Below are positions 6,174-13,747 of a stretch of 14,165 bases of DNA, piece by piece. This stretch comes from Burkholderiales bacterium. Lineage in GTDB: Bacteria > Pseudomonadota > Gammaproteobacteria > Burkholderiales > SHXO01. The position numbers and the translations under genes were made by a program. The stretch is taken from assembly GCA_026125625.1 (NCBI GenBank), contig JAHCKU010000042.1:1-14165 (forward strand), given 5' to 3'. The notes beneath the pieces are model-generated. The model was not told the origin of the DNA. It saw only the letters and a list, made by a program, of their open reading frames with translations, and did not search any database. How positions within the stretch are numbered: position 1 is the stretch's first letter; each line of letters opens with the position of its first letter.

Positions 6174-7744
6174 AGATAAGTCCAGGTCTCCGTCAGCGCT
6201 TCGCCGTAGAGCGTGAGGTAGCAGCGCAGATCCACCTGGCTGTCCTTGGGCGCCACGCGGAACGTAGCACGCCACGTACCCGTATCGGGCAGCCGCTGTA
6301 CGGTGACGTCGTTGATGGTGCCACCGGTGGCGCTCACCTGAGCCTGCACGGGCTGCGAAGCCTGGAGCAAGTCCAGCTCACCGCCAGCGAAGTCGATGAC
6401 GACGCGCCGCGTCTCATCCGGAGAACTTTGGTTGCCCTGGCCGATGATCGCACCGCTGCCAGTGCGCGTGGCGATGGCCCTGCCGCCTGGAGGCCAATGG
6501 TGGGACTCCGAGAACGAGTGCATCAGATAGGAGAATCGCAGGGGCTTGCCCGCCTTCACCGGCGCCGCAGGCACCCAGTACGCAACGACGTTGTCATGGA
6601 TCTCCTCCGACGCCGGAATCTGCACGAGCTCCAGCCCGCCCTTGGACCAGTTGCCGAGTGGCTCGATCCAGTAGCTGGGCCGGAGGTGGTAACGCGCCTC
6701 GCTATCCTGATAATGCGAAAAGTCGCGGTCACGCTGGATCAGTCCGAAGCCCTTCGGGTTGTCGTCCATGAACCGATTGACCTGCAGCTGCCGCGGGTTG
6801 AGCAGCGGACGCCAGAGCCACTCGCCTGCGCCGGTCTGCACCGACAAGCCATCGCTGTCGTGCACCTCCGGACGGAAGTCATCGAAGCGTCGGCCGGAGG
6901 GATCCTCGCCGAACATGAACATGGAAGTGAGCGGTGCAATGCCGAGCTTGCCGATCCTGCTGCGCGGGTACAGCTCGGCGGTGACCTCTACCTGAGTCGC
7001 ACCGCCGGGCCGGATCTCGAAGCGGTATGCGCCCGCGACGCTCGGGCTGTCGAGAAGCGCGAAGATCGTGAGCGTGCGCTGTCCCTGCGTCGGCTTGACG
7101 AGCCAGAAGTCCGTGAAGTCAGGAAACTCCTCCCCTCCGGGGCTTGCCGTGTTCACCGCCAGACCGCGCGCCGACAGTCCGTAGCCTTGATTGCGGCCAA
7201 GGAAGCGGAAGTAAGAGGCGCCGAGAAAGACGATGACCTCGTCCTTGTACGCTGGCGCATGCAGCGGATAGTGCACCCGCAGACCCGCGAAGCCGGTATC
7301 CGGTCCCAGATTCTGGGGCGGCGGTGTCAGGGGGCCGAACTCGAACAGCCGTGGATCGTAGCCGATCGGCCGGGCATTCCCATCGCGCACCTCGAAGAGG
7401 TTGACACGCCGCTTGAAGTTGAAGCCGCGATGGAAGAAGTGCACTTCGAACATCGCCTCTCCCTGCCATAGGGCGCTGGCCGGGCGGAAACGGATGTCCC
7501 GATATTGATCGTAGTCGATGCGGGCCAGTTCCTGGGGTAGAGACTCCGAGGGTTTGTGGTAAGGCTGTGAGGCGCGCTCGCGCGCCAGGCGTTGCACACT
7601 CGAAAAATCGAAGGCCGCCTGTTCAGGTATTTCCGCAGACGCCGACGGCGTACCCTCCGATGACGGCGGATCGACATAGCCCGAGACCAGCAGGGCCAAC
7701 ATCGTGGCCAGGGCCTGCAGGCCGTGTTTCAAACTCACTATCAC
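6161..7744 (-). CDS. opgG: Glucans biosynthesis protein G (OpgG/MdoG), periplasmic
   Basis: A 527-aa periplasmic protein required for osmoregulated periplasmic glucan synthesis, thought to act on branching or on release of the backbone made by OpgH. After a signal peptide (about residues 1-24, LKHGLQALATMLALLVSG core) come family stretches FDFSSVQRLARERA, YRDIRFRP, SALWQGEAMFEVHFFHRGF, YPLHAPAYKDEVIVFLGASYFRFLG, LTSMFMFGEDPSGRRFDDFRPEVHDSDGL, RPSYWIEPLGNWSKGGLELVQIP and NVVAYWVPAAPV. The length fits the family. I choose the GTG at 7744 because a good AGGAG (7757-7753) lies 8 nt upstream; an ATG at 7810 would add a non-conserved stretch before the signal peptide. Its stop overlaps the start of opgH by at least 3 bp. 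The gene itself is intact, unlike opgH. Confidence 0.95.
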   Translation of the reverse strand: MIVSLKHGLQALATMLALLVSGYVDPPSSEGTPSASAEIPEQAAFDFSSVQRLARERASQPYHKPSESLPQELARIDYDQYRDIRFRPASALWQGEAMFEVHFFHRGFNFKRRVNLFEVRDGNARPIGYDPRLFEFGPLTPPPQNLGPDTGFAGLRVHYPLHAPAYKDEVIVFLGASYFRFLGRNQGYGLSARGLAVNTASPGGEEFPDFTDFWLVKPTQGQRTLTIFALLDSPSVAGAYRFEIRPGGATQVEVTAELYPRSRIGKLGIAPLTSMFMFGEDPSGRRFDDFRPEVHDSDGLSVQTGAGEWLWRPLLNPRQLQVNRFMDDNPKGFGLIQRDRDFSHYQDSEARYHLRPSYWIEPLGNWSKGGLELVQIPASEEIHDNVVAYWVPAAPVKAGKPLRFSYLMHSFSESHHWPPGGRAIATRTGSGAIIGQGNQSSPDETRRVVIDFAGGELDLLQASQPVQAQVSATGGTINDVTVQRLPDTGTWRATFRVAPKDSQVDLRCYLTLYGEALTETWTYLWTR

Positions 7745-7752
7745 AAAGCCAT

Positions 7753-7785
7753 CTCCTGAATCGGAAGCTGCCGGGCAGCCTTCCG
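7753..7785 (-). promoter_or_regulatory. Leader hairpin directly upstream of the opgG ribosome binding site
   Basis: On the minus strand CGGAAG-G-CTG at 7785-7776 pairs with CAG-CTTCCG at 7770-7762 (nine pairs, one bulged base, five-base loop CCCGG). The Shine-Dalgarno AGGAG at 7757-7753 begins only 4 nt after the hairpin, and the GTG start follows at 7744. A stable stem so close to the ribosome site could affect translation or protect the 5' end. There is no T-tract, so it is not an intrinsic terminator. Confidence 0.45.
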
Positions 7786-8139
7786 ATCTGCGGCCCCTTC
7801 CAGAATGCAATCAAAGCCACCCCCAAACTGTCGCTCTAATCCGACAGCTGCCTCATGTTCTGCGTGGGATATGGATATTTTGACAGCGCTGCGCTGGCTA
7901 TGCCCCGCCCAAACCTGTCGGAGTCAGCTGACGCGGCGCTTGCCCACGGCGTAACCGCTGGCTGCCGAAGCGCAAGAGCGGTCGCCGTTCAGACTTACTG
8001 ACCAGGCTCACCCCTTTCAGTTCAGTACACCCATGCCCAGAAGGTAGCCGATTCAGTCCGGCCTGTATCGCCGACGGCGCTGACCTCGCTGTCATGTCTC
8101 GCATTCGAGGGATGGAATGCCGATGGGAAAAAGGAGGTT
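7786..8139. other. Divergent intergenic region between opgG and the signalling cluster
   Basis: About 350 bases with no convincing gene. Open frames on both strands here have no recognisable motif and no good ribosome site. A perfect TTGACA (7880-7885) is present on the plus strand but has no acceptable -10 at 16-18 nt. The minus-strand stretch around 7870-7885 is AT-rich (aaaatatccatatcc) and is a plausible opgGH promoter area, without a clear hexamer pair. No tRNA or known riboswitch was recognised. Confidence 0.5.
7828..7847. repeat. Inverted repeat in opgG leader, 6-bp stem
   Basis: CTGTCG at 7828-7833 pairs with CGACAG at 7842-7847 across 8 nt. It lies about 85-100 nt upstream of the opgG start, in a gap otherwise without genes. 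It may be an operator half-site pair or part of a structured leader together with the hairpin at 7762-7785. The role is unknown. Confidence 0.3.
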
Positions 8140-8460
8140 ATGCTTCCCATATTCGATCGATGCTGGGGATCGATCCCGACCTTCAGGACACCCGCCGGCG
8201 CTAGCCGAGCCGCGCGGGGCCTTGCGATGGATCCCCCGGAATCGCTCCCGGAGTCGCCATCGATGGTCGAGCACTTCATGAAATTCGAAACATCGTTTGC
8301 CGAAATGCATCCGGCAATAGCCGTCCCCGGATGCCCTCTCTTGTTCAGTCCGGTCCTGATCGCGAACATCGCAGTGCTGATCGTTGCGCTCGGTCCGGCC
8401 CTGTCGATGCCCGTGCCCTGGCCGGGTGTCGCCCGCGGCGAGGCGGCAGCGCGGGCATGA
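8140..8460 (+). CDS. Hypothetical small membrane protein upstream of the sensor kinase
   Basis: An open frame of 106 aa that I do not recognise. The last 50 residues contain one probable membrane segment (LLFSPVLIANIAVLIVALGPAL, about 67-88); the first part is Pro/Ser/Arg-rich. In favour: a full AAGGAGG (8131-8137) just upstream, and its stop TGA (8458-8460) overlaps the kinase start as ATGA, a typical coupled arrangement. Against: the ribosome site is only 2 nt from the ATG, which is too close, and no family motif is seen. A later start at ATG 8263 (MVEHFMKFETSF) is possible. It may simply be a translated leader. Confidence 0.35.
   Translation: MLPIFDRCWGSIPTFRTPAGASRAARGLAMDPPESLPESPSMVEHFMKFETSFAEMHPAIAVPGCPLLFSPVLIANIAVLIVALGPALSMPVPWPGVARGEAAARA
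8155..8177. repeat. Nested palindromes GATCGAT...ATCGATC and GGGATCGATCCC
   Basis: GATCGAT (8155-8161) and ATCGATC (8169-8175) form a 7-bp inverted repeat with a 7-nt spacer. The right arm is itself inside a perfect 12-bp palindrome, GGGATCGATCCC (8166-8177). They lie just after the AAGGAGG at 8131-8137 and could be a binding site or a leader structure. The role is unknown. Confidence 0.35.
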
Positions 8461-10019
8461 ACATCATCATCAACTGGATCGAGGAAACCTTCGCGGCCAT
8501 CCCGCTGCCCCTGCTCGAAGTCTGGGGCCGCCTCGGCTACTACCTGGGATTCGGATTGATGATTCTCGCATTCGGCAGGTTCACATTGCGGCGTGGAGGC
8601 CGCTGGAGGCTGGGTCGGGAACGTCAGACATGGAACACACAGGCTTTCTCGAGCATTCCGCTCACCTTCGTCCTGATCATCGTCACTGGCTACCTCGGCT
8701 CGTTCTTCGTGCTGGTACCGGGCGCACAGACGTTCGAATCGCTGAAGGATCTGGTCGTTTTCATGTGCATCGTGCTATTCGGCTACCCCGCTTTGATCAC
8801 GGTGCCGTTTGCCTATGGTCTTTCCGACCTGATCGAAGGCGTGCCGCCTAGCTTCCTGCTCGACTGGCTGCCCGGATATTTCATCAACCCGGCGTGCTTC
8901 TGGGTTGGCTACCAGCTTATCGGGAAGAATCCGGATTTCCGGCTCGCCCGGACATGGGGCGCCTATCTGTGCTTCGTCCTGATCTTCCTGGCCATCGAGC
9001 CCGTGTTGTGGGGCTATCTCTGCTCGAGCCAGTTCACGTCCGCAATTTCCTTTCGCACTGTCACGCCGGCACTTGTCTTCACCACCGGCATCACCTGGCT
9101 GATCGCACCGGTGGTCATGCTGGGCGCGCTGCCGCTGGCGCGGAAACTGGGTTTTTTCTGGGCGGACATTGCCGGCCACGTGAAGGTACGCCCGCTGGGC
9201 CGAAAGGAATGGCGCTGGGAGTCCGGCCGCGACGGGGGAAGCGCCACGGCGGAAGCGGCGAAGTCCGGCGTACCCCTCCGCATGGTGATCCTCGCGCCGT
9301 TCATCGTGCTCGTTCTCGTGATGGTCGGCACGACGGCTTATGTCACGCTGCGCAGCGCCGCGCAGGACTCCCATCGGCTCGCCACATGGCTGCATCAGGA
9401 GATCGCCGAGAACATCAATCTCCAGCTGGACGAACAATTATCACGTTCGGGCGCGGCGGACGATGCCGCTGCCATTACCAGTCTGCTCGGCAATCTGCCG
9501 GTCTCGACGCACGGTCGTGCCTTCATCATGGATCGCGCCGGCCGGATCATCGCTTCATCCGCGCCGGCGGACGACCCCGTGGTGGCTGCGGCGATCGCGC
9601 ATCTCGAGACCGTCACACCCGAGGGACTGGAGAAGCGCCTGCGGGACCGTCAGTTCCGCTTCACCCAGATCAGCGCCAAACCTTTGTCACGGGAAACCTG
9701 GCTTGCGCGCACCACGGCCTATCAGGATCGGGAGGGTGACCACGATGACTGGGTCATGATCACCGCCATGCCGGAGTCACGCTATCTGGCTAGCATCCGG
9801 ACGGGCAACAGCCGCTCGGCCATGATTTTCGCCCTCGCCCTGCTGTTGTCACTCGTGGTCGCTGCGGTCCTGGCCTCGACGGTGACCGCTCCGATCCGGC
9901 GCATCTCGAACGCCACCCGAGCGCTGGCCGCCGGCGATCTGACCCAGCAATTGCCCGGCAGCTCATTGGAGGAGCTGAACATACTCGTACGCTCCTTCAC
10001 GACATGGCCACACGGTTGA
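8457..10019 (+). CDS. Sensor histidine kinase, N-terminal sensor part (membrane domain, Cache-like domain, HAMP), separated from its kinase half by a frameshift
   Basis: 520 residues are read before a premature stop. Residues 1-230 form a polytopic membrane domain of about six segments (near 24-40, 67-87, 97-118, 138-155, 168-187, 203-227) with conserved-looking loops LGRERQTWNTQAF, VPGAQTFESLKDLVVF and LIEGVPPSFLLDWLPGYFINP. I have seen similar regions ahead of kinases and nucleotide cyclases but know no name for it. A further membrane segment (274-298), a periplasmic Cache-like domain (about 299-453), another segment (454-475) and HAMP (APIRRISNATRALAAGDLTQQLP) follow. At 9999-10002 the frame breaks: TTCACGACATGG reads SFTTWPHG-stop, whereas TTCAACGACATGG would read SFNDMATRLKK, the normal end of HAMP, continuing straight into the kinase half. 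It is therefore one gene of about 912 aa. Confidence 0.82.
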   Translation: MNIIINWIEETFAAIPLPLLEVWGRLGYYLGFGLMILAFGRFTLRRGGRWRLGRERQTWNTQAFSSIPLTFVLIIVTGYLGSFFVLVPGAQTFESLKDLVVFMCIVLFGYPALITVPFAYGLSDLIEGVPPSFLLDWLPGYFINPACFWVGYQLIGKNPDFRLARTWGAYLCFVLIFLAIEPVLWGYLCSSQFTSAISFRTVTPALVFTTGITWLIAPVVMLGALPLARKLGFFWADIAGHVKVRPLGRKEWRWESGRDGGSATAEAAKSGVPLRMVILAPFIVLVLVMVGTTAYVTLRSAAQDSHRLATWLHQEIAENINLQLDEQLSRSGAADDAAAITSLLGNLPVSTHGRAFIMDRAGRIIASSAPADDPVVAAAIAHLETVTPEGLEKRLRDRQFRFTQISAKPLSRETWLARTTAYQDREGDHDDWVMITAMPESRYLASIRTGNSRSAMIFALALLLSLVVAAVLASTVTAPIRRISNATRALAAGDLTQQLPGSSLEELNILVRSFTTWPHG

Positions 10020-11194
10020 AGAAGAACTTCGATGATCTTTCACCGAAGTGGAGACGCAAGCGCGCCGAGGCCACGCTGCGCGAGAGCCTGGCCCGCTTCC
10101 ATGCGGCCACCCGTGCGACCGGCGACGGATTCTGGGACTGGGACCTGGCCACGAACACCTCCTGGCGGAACGAGAACTACCAGACCCTCTTCGGCTATTC
10201 CGCCAGCGAGATCAGCCCCAGCATCGTCGAGTCGTGGAACGAGCGCATCCATCCCGACGACCGCGAGCGCGTCCTCTCGCACATCCATGCCGTCATCGAT
10301 GGCACTGATGAGTTCTGGACGGACGAATATCGCTTCCGCCGCAGCGACGGCACGTATGCCGACGTGTTCGACCGCGGCTACGTATTGCGCGACGCTTCCG
10401 GACGCGGTATGCGCATGGTCGGTGCCATCCAGGACATCACCGAGCGCAAACAGGCGCAGGCCCGGCTGCTCGCCTTCAACGCCGAGCTCGAGCAGCGCGT
10501 CGCCCGGCGCACCCGGGAACTCCAGGACCTCAACCAGGAGCTGGAGACGTTCTGCTACTCGGTCTCGCACGACCTGCGCGCGCCGCTGCGCGGCATTGCT
10601 GGCTTCACCGAAATCCTCGCCAAGAACTACGCCAGCGCCCTCGACGACACGGCCCAGGGCTATCTCGGCCGCGTGCGGGCCGCCACGCATCGCATGGGTG
10701 AGCTGATCGACGATCTCCTCAAGCTCTCCCGCGTCTCTCGCGATCAGATGCACCGGGAGACGGTCGATCTCAGCGCCATCGCTCGCGACGTCCTCGCCAA
10801 TCTGCAGCACGCCGCCCCGGAACGCCAGGTGGAGCTCTGCATCGAAGACGGCCTGACCGCCAAGGGCGACCCCCGCCTGCTGCGCATCCTGCTGGAAAAT
10901 CTGCTGGACAACGCCTGGAAGTTCACCTCGAAGACGCCCGCTGCCAGCATCACCTTCACGGCCAGCAGCGAAGGCAACGTGCCCATCTTTGCCGTGAGCG
11001 ACAACGGCGCCGGCTTCGACATGCGCTACGCAAGCAAACTCTTCGGACCCTTCCAGCGGCTGCACCGTGCGACGGAGTTTCCTGGCACCGGCATCGGCCT
11101 CGCCACCGTCCAACGCATCGCCAGCCGCCATGGCGGGCGCATCTGGGCCGAGGCCGAGCCAGGCAAAGGCGCGACGTTCCGCTTTTCCTTATGA
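10004..11194 (+). CDS. Sensor histidine kinase, C-terminal part (PAS, HisKA, HATPase)
   Basis: 396 aa in the shifted frame: end of HAMP (MATRLKKNFDDL), linker with RKRAEATLRESLARF, a PAS_3-type domain (about 31-150, ending AIQDITERKQA), a coiled coil (FNAELEQRVARRTRELQDLNQELETF), the H-box SVSHDLRAPLRGI with phospho-acceptor H189, N-box LLENLLDNAWKFT (N303), G1 DNGAGFDM (333-340), LFGPFQRLH and G2 GTGIGLATV (361-369). All kinase motifs are intact, so autophosphorylation should work. The ATG at 10004 is only the internal Met of HAMP and has no ribosome site; the real start is 8457. The PAS-H-box type resembles phytochrome-like kinases that pair with small Rcp1-type regulators, and such a regulator follows 13 bp downstream. 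Confidence 0.9.
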   Translation: MATRLKKNFDDLSPKWRRKRAEATLRESLARFHAATRATGDGFWDWDLATNTSWRNENYQTLFGYSASEISPSIVESWNERIHPDDRERVLSHIHAVIDGTDEFWTDEYRFRRSDGTYADVFDRGYVLRDASGRGMRMVGAIQDITERKQAQARLLAFNAELEQRVARRTRELQDLNQELETFCYSVSHDLRAPLRGIAGFTEILAKNYASALDDTAQGYLGRVRAATHRMGELIDDLLKLSRVSRDQMHRETVDLSAIARDVLANLQHAAPERQVELCIEDGLTAKGDPRLLRILLENLLDNAWKFTSKTPAASITFTASSEGNVPIFAVSDNGAGFDMRYASKLFGPFQRLHRATEFPGTGIGLATVQRIASRHGGRIWAEAEPGKGATFRFSL

Positions 11195-11207
11195 GAGCAT
11201 GCACACC

Positions 11208-11648
11208 ATGAACGATAAGACCATCCTCCTCGTTGAAGACAATCCGGACGACGAGGAGCTCACGCTTCTTGCCTTCCAGCAAAACCATATCTCCAATGCC
11301 ATCACCGTCGCACGCGACGGTGCCGAGGCGCTGGACCTGCTGTTCGGTCCCGACGGCAGCGGCGGGAGTATCTCTCCCGCCGTCATCCTGCTCGATCTCA
11401 AGCTACCCAAAGTGGACGGGCTGGAAGTGCTCCGCTGCATCCGGGCGGACGAGCGCACGAAGTTCCTGCCCGTCGTGATCCTCACCTCCTCGCGCGAGGA
11501 TCAGGACCTCATCGCCAGCTACAGCCTCGGTGCCAACAGTTACGTGCGCAAGCCGGTGAACTTCGCCGAGTTCCTCGAAGCCGTCCACCAGCTCGGCTTG
11601 TACTGGCTGCTGCTCAATGAAACCCCTGCGAAAAAGCCCATCCCATGA
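11208..11648 (+). CDS. Single-domain response regulator (Rcp1/CheY-like)
   Basis: A 146-aa receiver domain with no output domain. The acidic pocket is LLVEDNPDDEELT (E10, D11, with D14/D15), the phospho-acceptor is D63 in LLDLKLPKVDGLEVL, T93 follows in VVILTSS and K115 is in YVRKPVNFAEF. VEDNPDDE and KPVNFxEFLEAVxxLGLYWLLLNE are characteristic of the Rcp1 group that receives phosphate from phytochrome-like kinases. I start at ATG 11208 (MNDKTILLVED); an in-frame ATG at 11199 adds MHT. Ribosome sites are weak for both, suggesting coupling to the kinase stop 13 bp upstream. Its stop overlaps the next gene as ATGA. It probably shuttles phosphate between the kinase and another partner. Confidence 0.94.
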   Translation: MNDKTILLVEDNPDDEELTLLAFQQNHISNAITVARDGAEALDLLFGPDGSGGSISPAVILLDLKLPKVDGLEVLRCIRADERTKFLPVVILTSSREDQDLIASYSLGANSYVRKPVNFAEFLEAVHQLGLYWLLLNETPAKKPIP

Positions 11649-13699
11649 CCATTCTCCACACCCTCATGGTCGAGGACTCCGAAGACGACGCGCTCCTCAT
11701 TCTGGAGGTACTGCGAAGCGGGGGCTACGACGTACGCGCGCGGCGGGTCGAAACGGAGGACGAGCTCCGTCGCGCACTGTGCGATGGACCATGGGATATC
11801 GTGCTCTCCGATTACATGCTGCCGTCCTTCGATGCCGAGAGCGCGCTCAGCGTCCTCAATGAAGTCGGCCTCGGCATCCCTGTGATCGTCATCTCCGGCA
11901 CGGTGGGCGAGGACGTCGCCGTCGAGACACTCAAGCTCGGCGCCGAGGATTACCTGCTCAAGCAGAACCTCACCCGCCTCGTTCCCGCGGTGGCACGTGC
12001 GCTCGACGTGGCCGAAAGCCGACGCCAGCAGAACAAGCTCGAGCACATGAAGACGCTCATCCTCGAGAATTCGCTGGATCTCATCTGCACGCTGGATACG
12101 CAAGGGTGTTTTCTGGAGGTCAGTGCAGCGATACAGACCGTGCTGGGTTACGAGCCCGTCGAGCTGACGGGTGTTCATATCGAGAAACTGGTGCACCCGG
12201 ACGCGCAGGTTTCCTTTCTGCACGAATTCCAGACCGTGCTGCAGGGCGAGCGCATGCGCGATTTCGAATGCCGCTTTCTCCACGAGTGCGGCCGGACCGT
12301 GTATCTCACATGGTCGGCCGTGCTCTCGCAGGACCATGATGTGATCGTCAGCGTCGGCCGCGACGTCACCGAGCGCAAGCAGGCCGAGCAGCGCATCCGT
12401 TATCTCGCCACGCACGACGGCCTCACCGATCTGCCCAACCGCAACCTGATCCAGGACCGCATCCAGCAGGCCATCACGCACGCCCGCCGCACCGGCCGCT
12501 TGCTCGCGCTGCTGTTCCTCGACCTGGACCGCTTCAAGGTGATCAACGATGGCTACGGCCACCCATTCGGCGACGCAGTGCTGAAGGCCGCTGCCGAGCA
12601 GCTCGTCGCGCTGGTGCGCGACGGCGACACCGTGGCCCGGCAGGGTGGCGACGAGTTTCTGATCCTGCTGGCCGACCTGCGCAAGGCCTCCGATGCCCAC
12701 ATCGTCGCCCAAAAGATCGTCGAGAACCTCGAGCGCCCGCTCGTCGTGCAGGGTCGCGAAGTCCACATGTCCGGAAGCATCGGCGTCGCCGTGTTCCCAC
12801 AGGACGGCGAAACCGCCGATGCGCTGATCGGCAATGCCGATGTGGCGATGTACCGTGCCAAGAACCTCGGCCGCAACACCTATCAATTTTTCACGCGCGA
12901 GATGAGCGAGGAGACGCAGCGCCGCGTCAATCTGGAGACCCGATTACACGACGCCGTGGCCATGGACCAGCTCCGACTCGTCTACCAGCCCATGGTGAGC
13001 CTTACCAGTGGCCGCATCACCGGCTGCGAGGCGCTGCTGCGCTGGCACCATCCCGAGCTGGGCATGGTGTCCCCTGCCCACTTCATTCCGATTGCAGAGG
13101 ATTCCGGCCTGATCGTGCCGATCGGGGACTGGGTGCTGCGCACGGCGTGCGCGCAGGCCAGAACGTGGTGGGACGCCGGGCTGCCGCCGGTCACCGTCGC
13201 AGTGAACATCTCTGCGCGTCAATTCCTGCAGCAGGACGTGGTGACCTGGGTGATGAACACGCTCCGGAAAACCGGCCTGCCGCCCGAGCTGCTGGAGCTG
13301 GAACTCACCGAGACCCTGATCGCCCAGGACGTCGAGAAGGTGATCGCCACCTTCAGCCGGCTCGGGGACGTCGGCGTGAAGCTGTCCATCGACGATTTCG
13401 GCACCGGATACTCCAGCCTGGGCTATCTGAAGCGCTTTCCCGCGGATACGCTGAAGATCGACCAGTCCTTCGTGCGCGACATGCTGACCGATCCGGAAGA
13501 CGCGACCATCGTACTGGCCGTCATCTCGCTCGCGCACAACCTCGAGTTCAAAGTGATCGCCGAGGGCGTGGAGACCGAGCAGCACTGTCACTTCCTGCGC
13601 CAGAACCACTGCGACGAGATCCAGGGCTATTACTTCAGCAAGCCCGTTCCGGCGGCAGAGTTCGAGGCCATGCTCCGCAGCGGCAAGCGCTTGCCCTGA
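11645..13699 (+). CDS. Response regulator with PAS, GGDEF and EAL domains (c-di-GMP turnover)
   Basis: A 684-aa cytoplasmic protein. Residues 1-120 are a receiver with D56 in IVLSDYMLP and K106 in DYLLKQN. A PAS domain (about 135-250) ends SVGRDVTERKQAEQRI. GGDEF (about 251-415) has THDGLTDLPNRN, FLDLDRFKVIND, the intact active site GGDEF at 334-338 and an inhibitory RxxD site (R325-D328) 5 residues before it, so cyclase activity with product inhibition is expected. EAL (about 430-680) keeps EALLRW (462-467), N521, DDFGTGYSSL (D583, D584), KIDQSFV (K604) and VIAEGVET (E640), so phosphodiesterase activity is also expected. Which activity dominates cannot be told from sequence. ATGA overlap with the preceding receiver gene places it in the same operon, making it the output of the upstream kinase. 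Confidence 0.96.
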   Translation: MTILHTLMVEDSEDDALLILEVLRSGGYDVRARRVETEDELRRALCDGPWDIVLSDYMLPSFDAESALSVLNEVGLGIPVIVISGTVGEDVAVETLKLGAEDYLLKQNLTRLVPAVARALDVAESRRQQNKLEHMKTLILENSLDLICTLDTQGCFLEVSAAIQTVLGYEPVELTGVHIEKLVHPDAQVSFLHEFQTVLQGERMRDFECRFLHECGRTVYLTWSAVLSQDHDVIVSVGRDVTERKQAEQRIRYLATHDGLTDLPNRNLIQDRIQQAITHARRTGRLLALLFLDLDRFKVINDGYGHPFGDAVLKAAAEQLVALVRDGDTVARQGGDEFLILLADLRKASDAHIVAQKIVENLERPLVVQGREVHMSGSIGVAVFPQDGETADALIGNADVAMYRAKNLGRNTYQFFTREMSEETQRRVNLETRLHDAVAMDQLRLVYQPMVSLTSGRITGCEALLRWHHPELGMVSPAHFIPIAEDSGLIVPIGDWVLRTACAQARTWWDAGLPPVTVAVNISARQFLQQDVVTWVMNTLRKTGLPPELLELELTETLIAQDVEKVIATFSRLGDVGVKLSIDDFGTGYSSLGYLKRFPADTLKIDQSFVRDMLTDPEDATIVLAVISLAHNLEFKVIAEGVETEQHCHFLRQNHCDEIQGYYFSKPVPAAEFEAMLRSGKRLP
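13682..13695. repeat. Perfect 14-bp palindrome at the end of the GGDEF-EAL gene
   Basis: GGCAAGCGCTTGCC (13682-13695) is its own reverse complement and covers the last codons before the stop at 13697-13699. It can fold into a 5-bp stem with a 4-nt loop, but no T-tract follows, so it is at most a weak transcription end or processing signal. It lies between two genes meeting tail to tail, 48 bp apart (13700-13747), where a terminator would be expected and none with classical form is visible. Confidence 0.3.
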
Positions 13700-13747
13700 A
13701 GTCCCGCGCCTTACCATTTCGACGGCCAAGTTGCGACAAACAGGCGC

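Noticed and set aside
7745..7810. Upstream ATG at 7810 as the start of OpgG
   Set aside because: It would place 22 non-conserved residues before the signal peptide and put the strong AGGAG inside the gene; GTG at 7744 fits both the ribosome site and the signal peptide.
7880..7904. TTGACA followed by TATGCC as a promoter for the kinase operon
   Set aside because: The spacing is only 13 nt and the second hexamer is poor.
8022..8369. 115-codon minus-strand open frame between opgG and the kinase
   Set aside because: No ribosome site, no motif, no coupling to opgG, and it overlaps the more plausible plus-strand frame.
10040..11131. 363-codon open frame opposite the kinase, and a 448-codon one at 11540-12886 opposite the GGDEF-EAL gene
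   Set aside because: Both mirror genes with intact catalytic motifs and lack motifs of their own; GC-rich codon bias creates such antisense frames.
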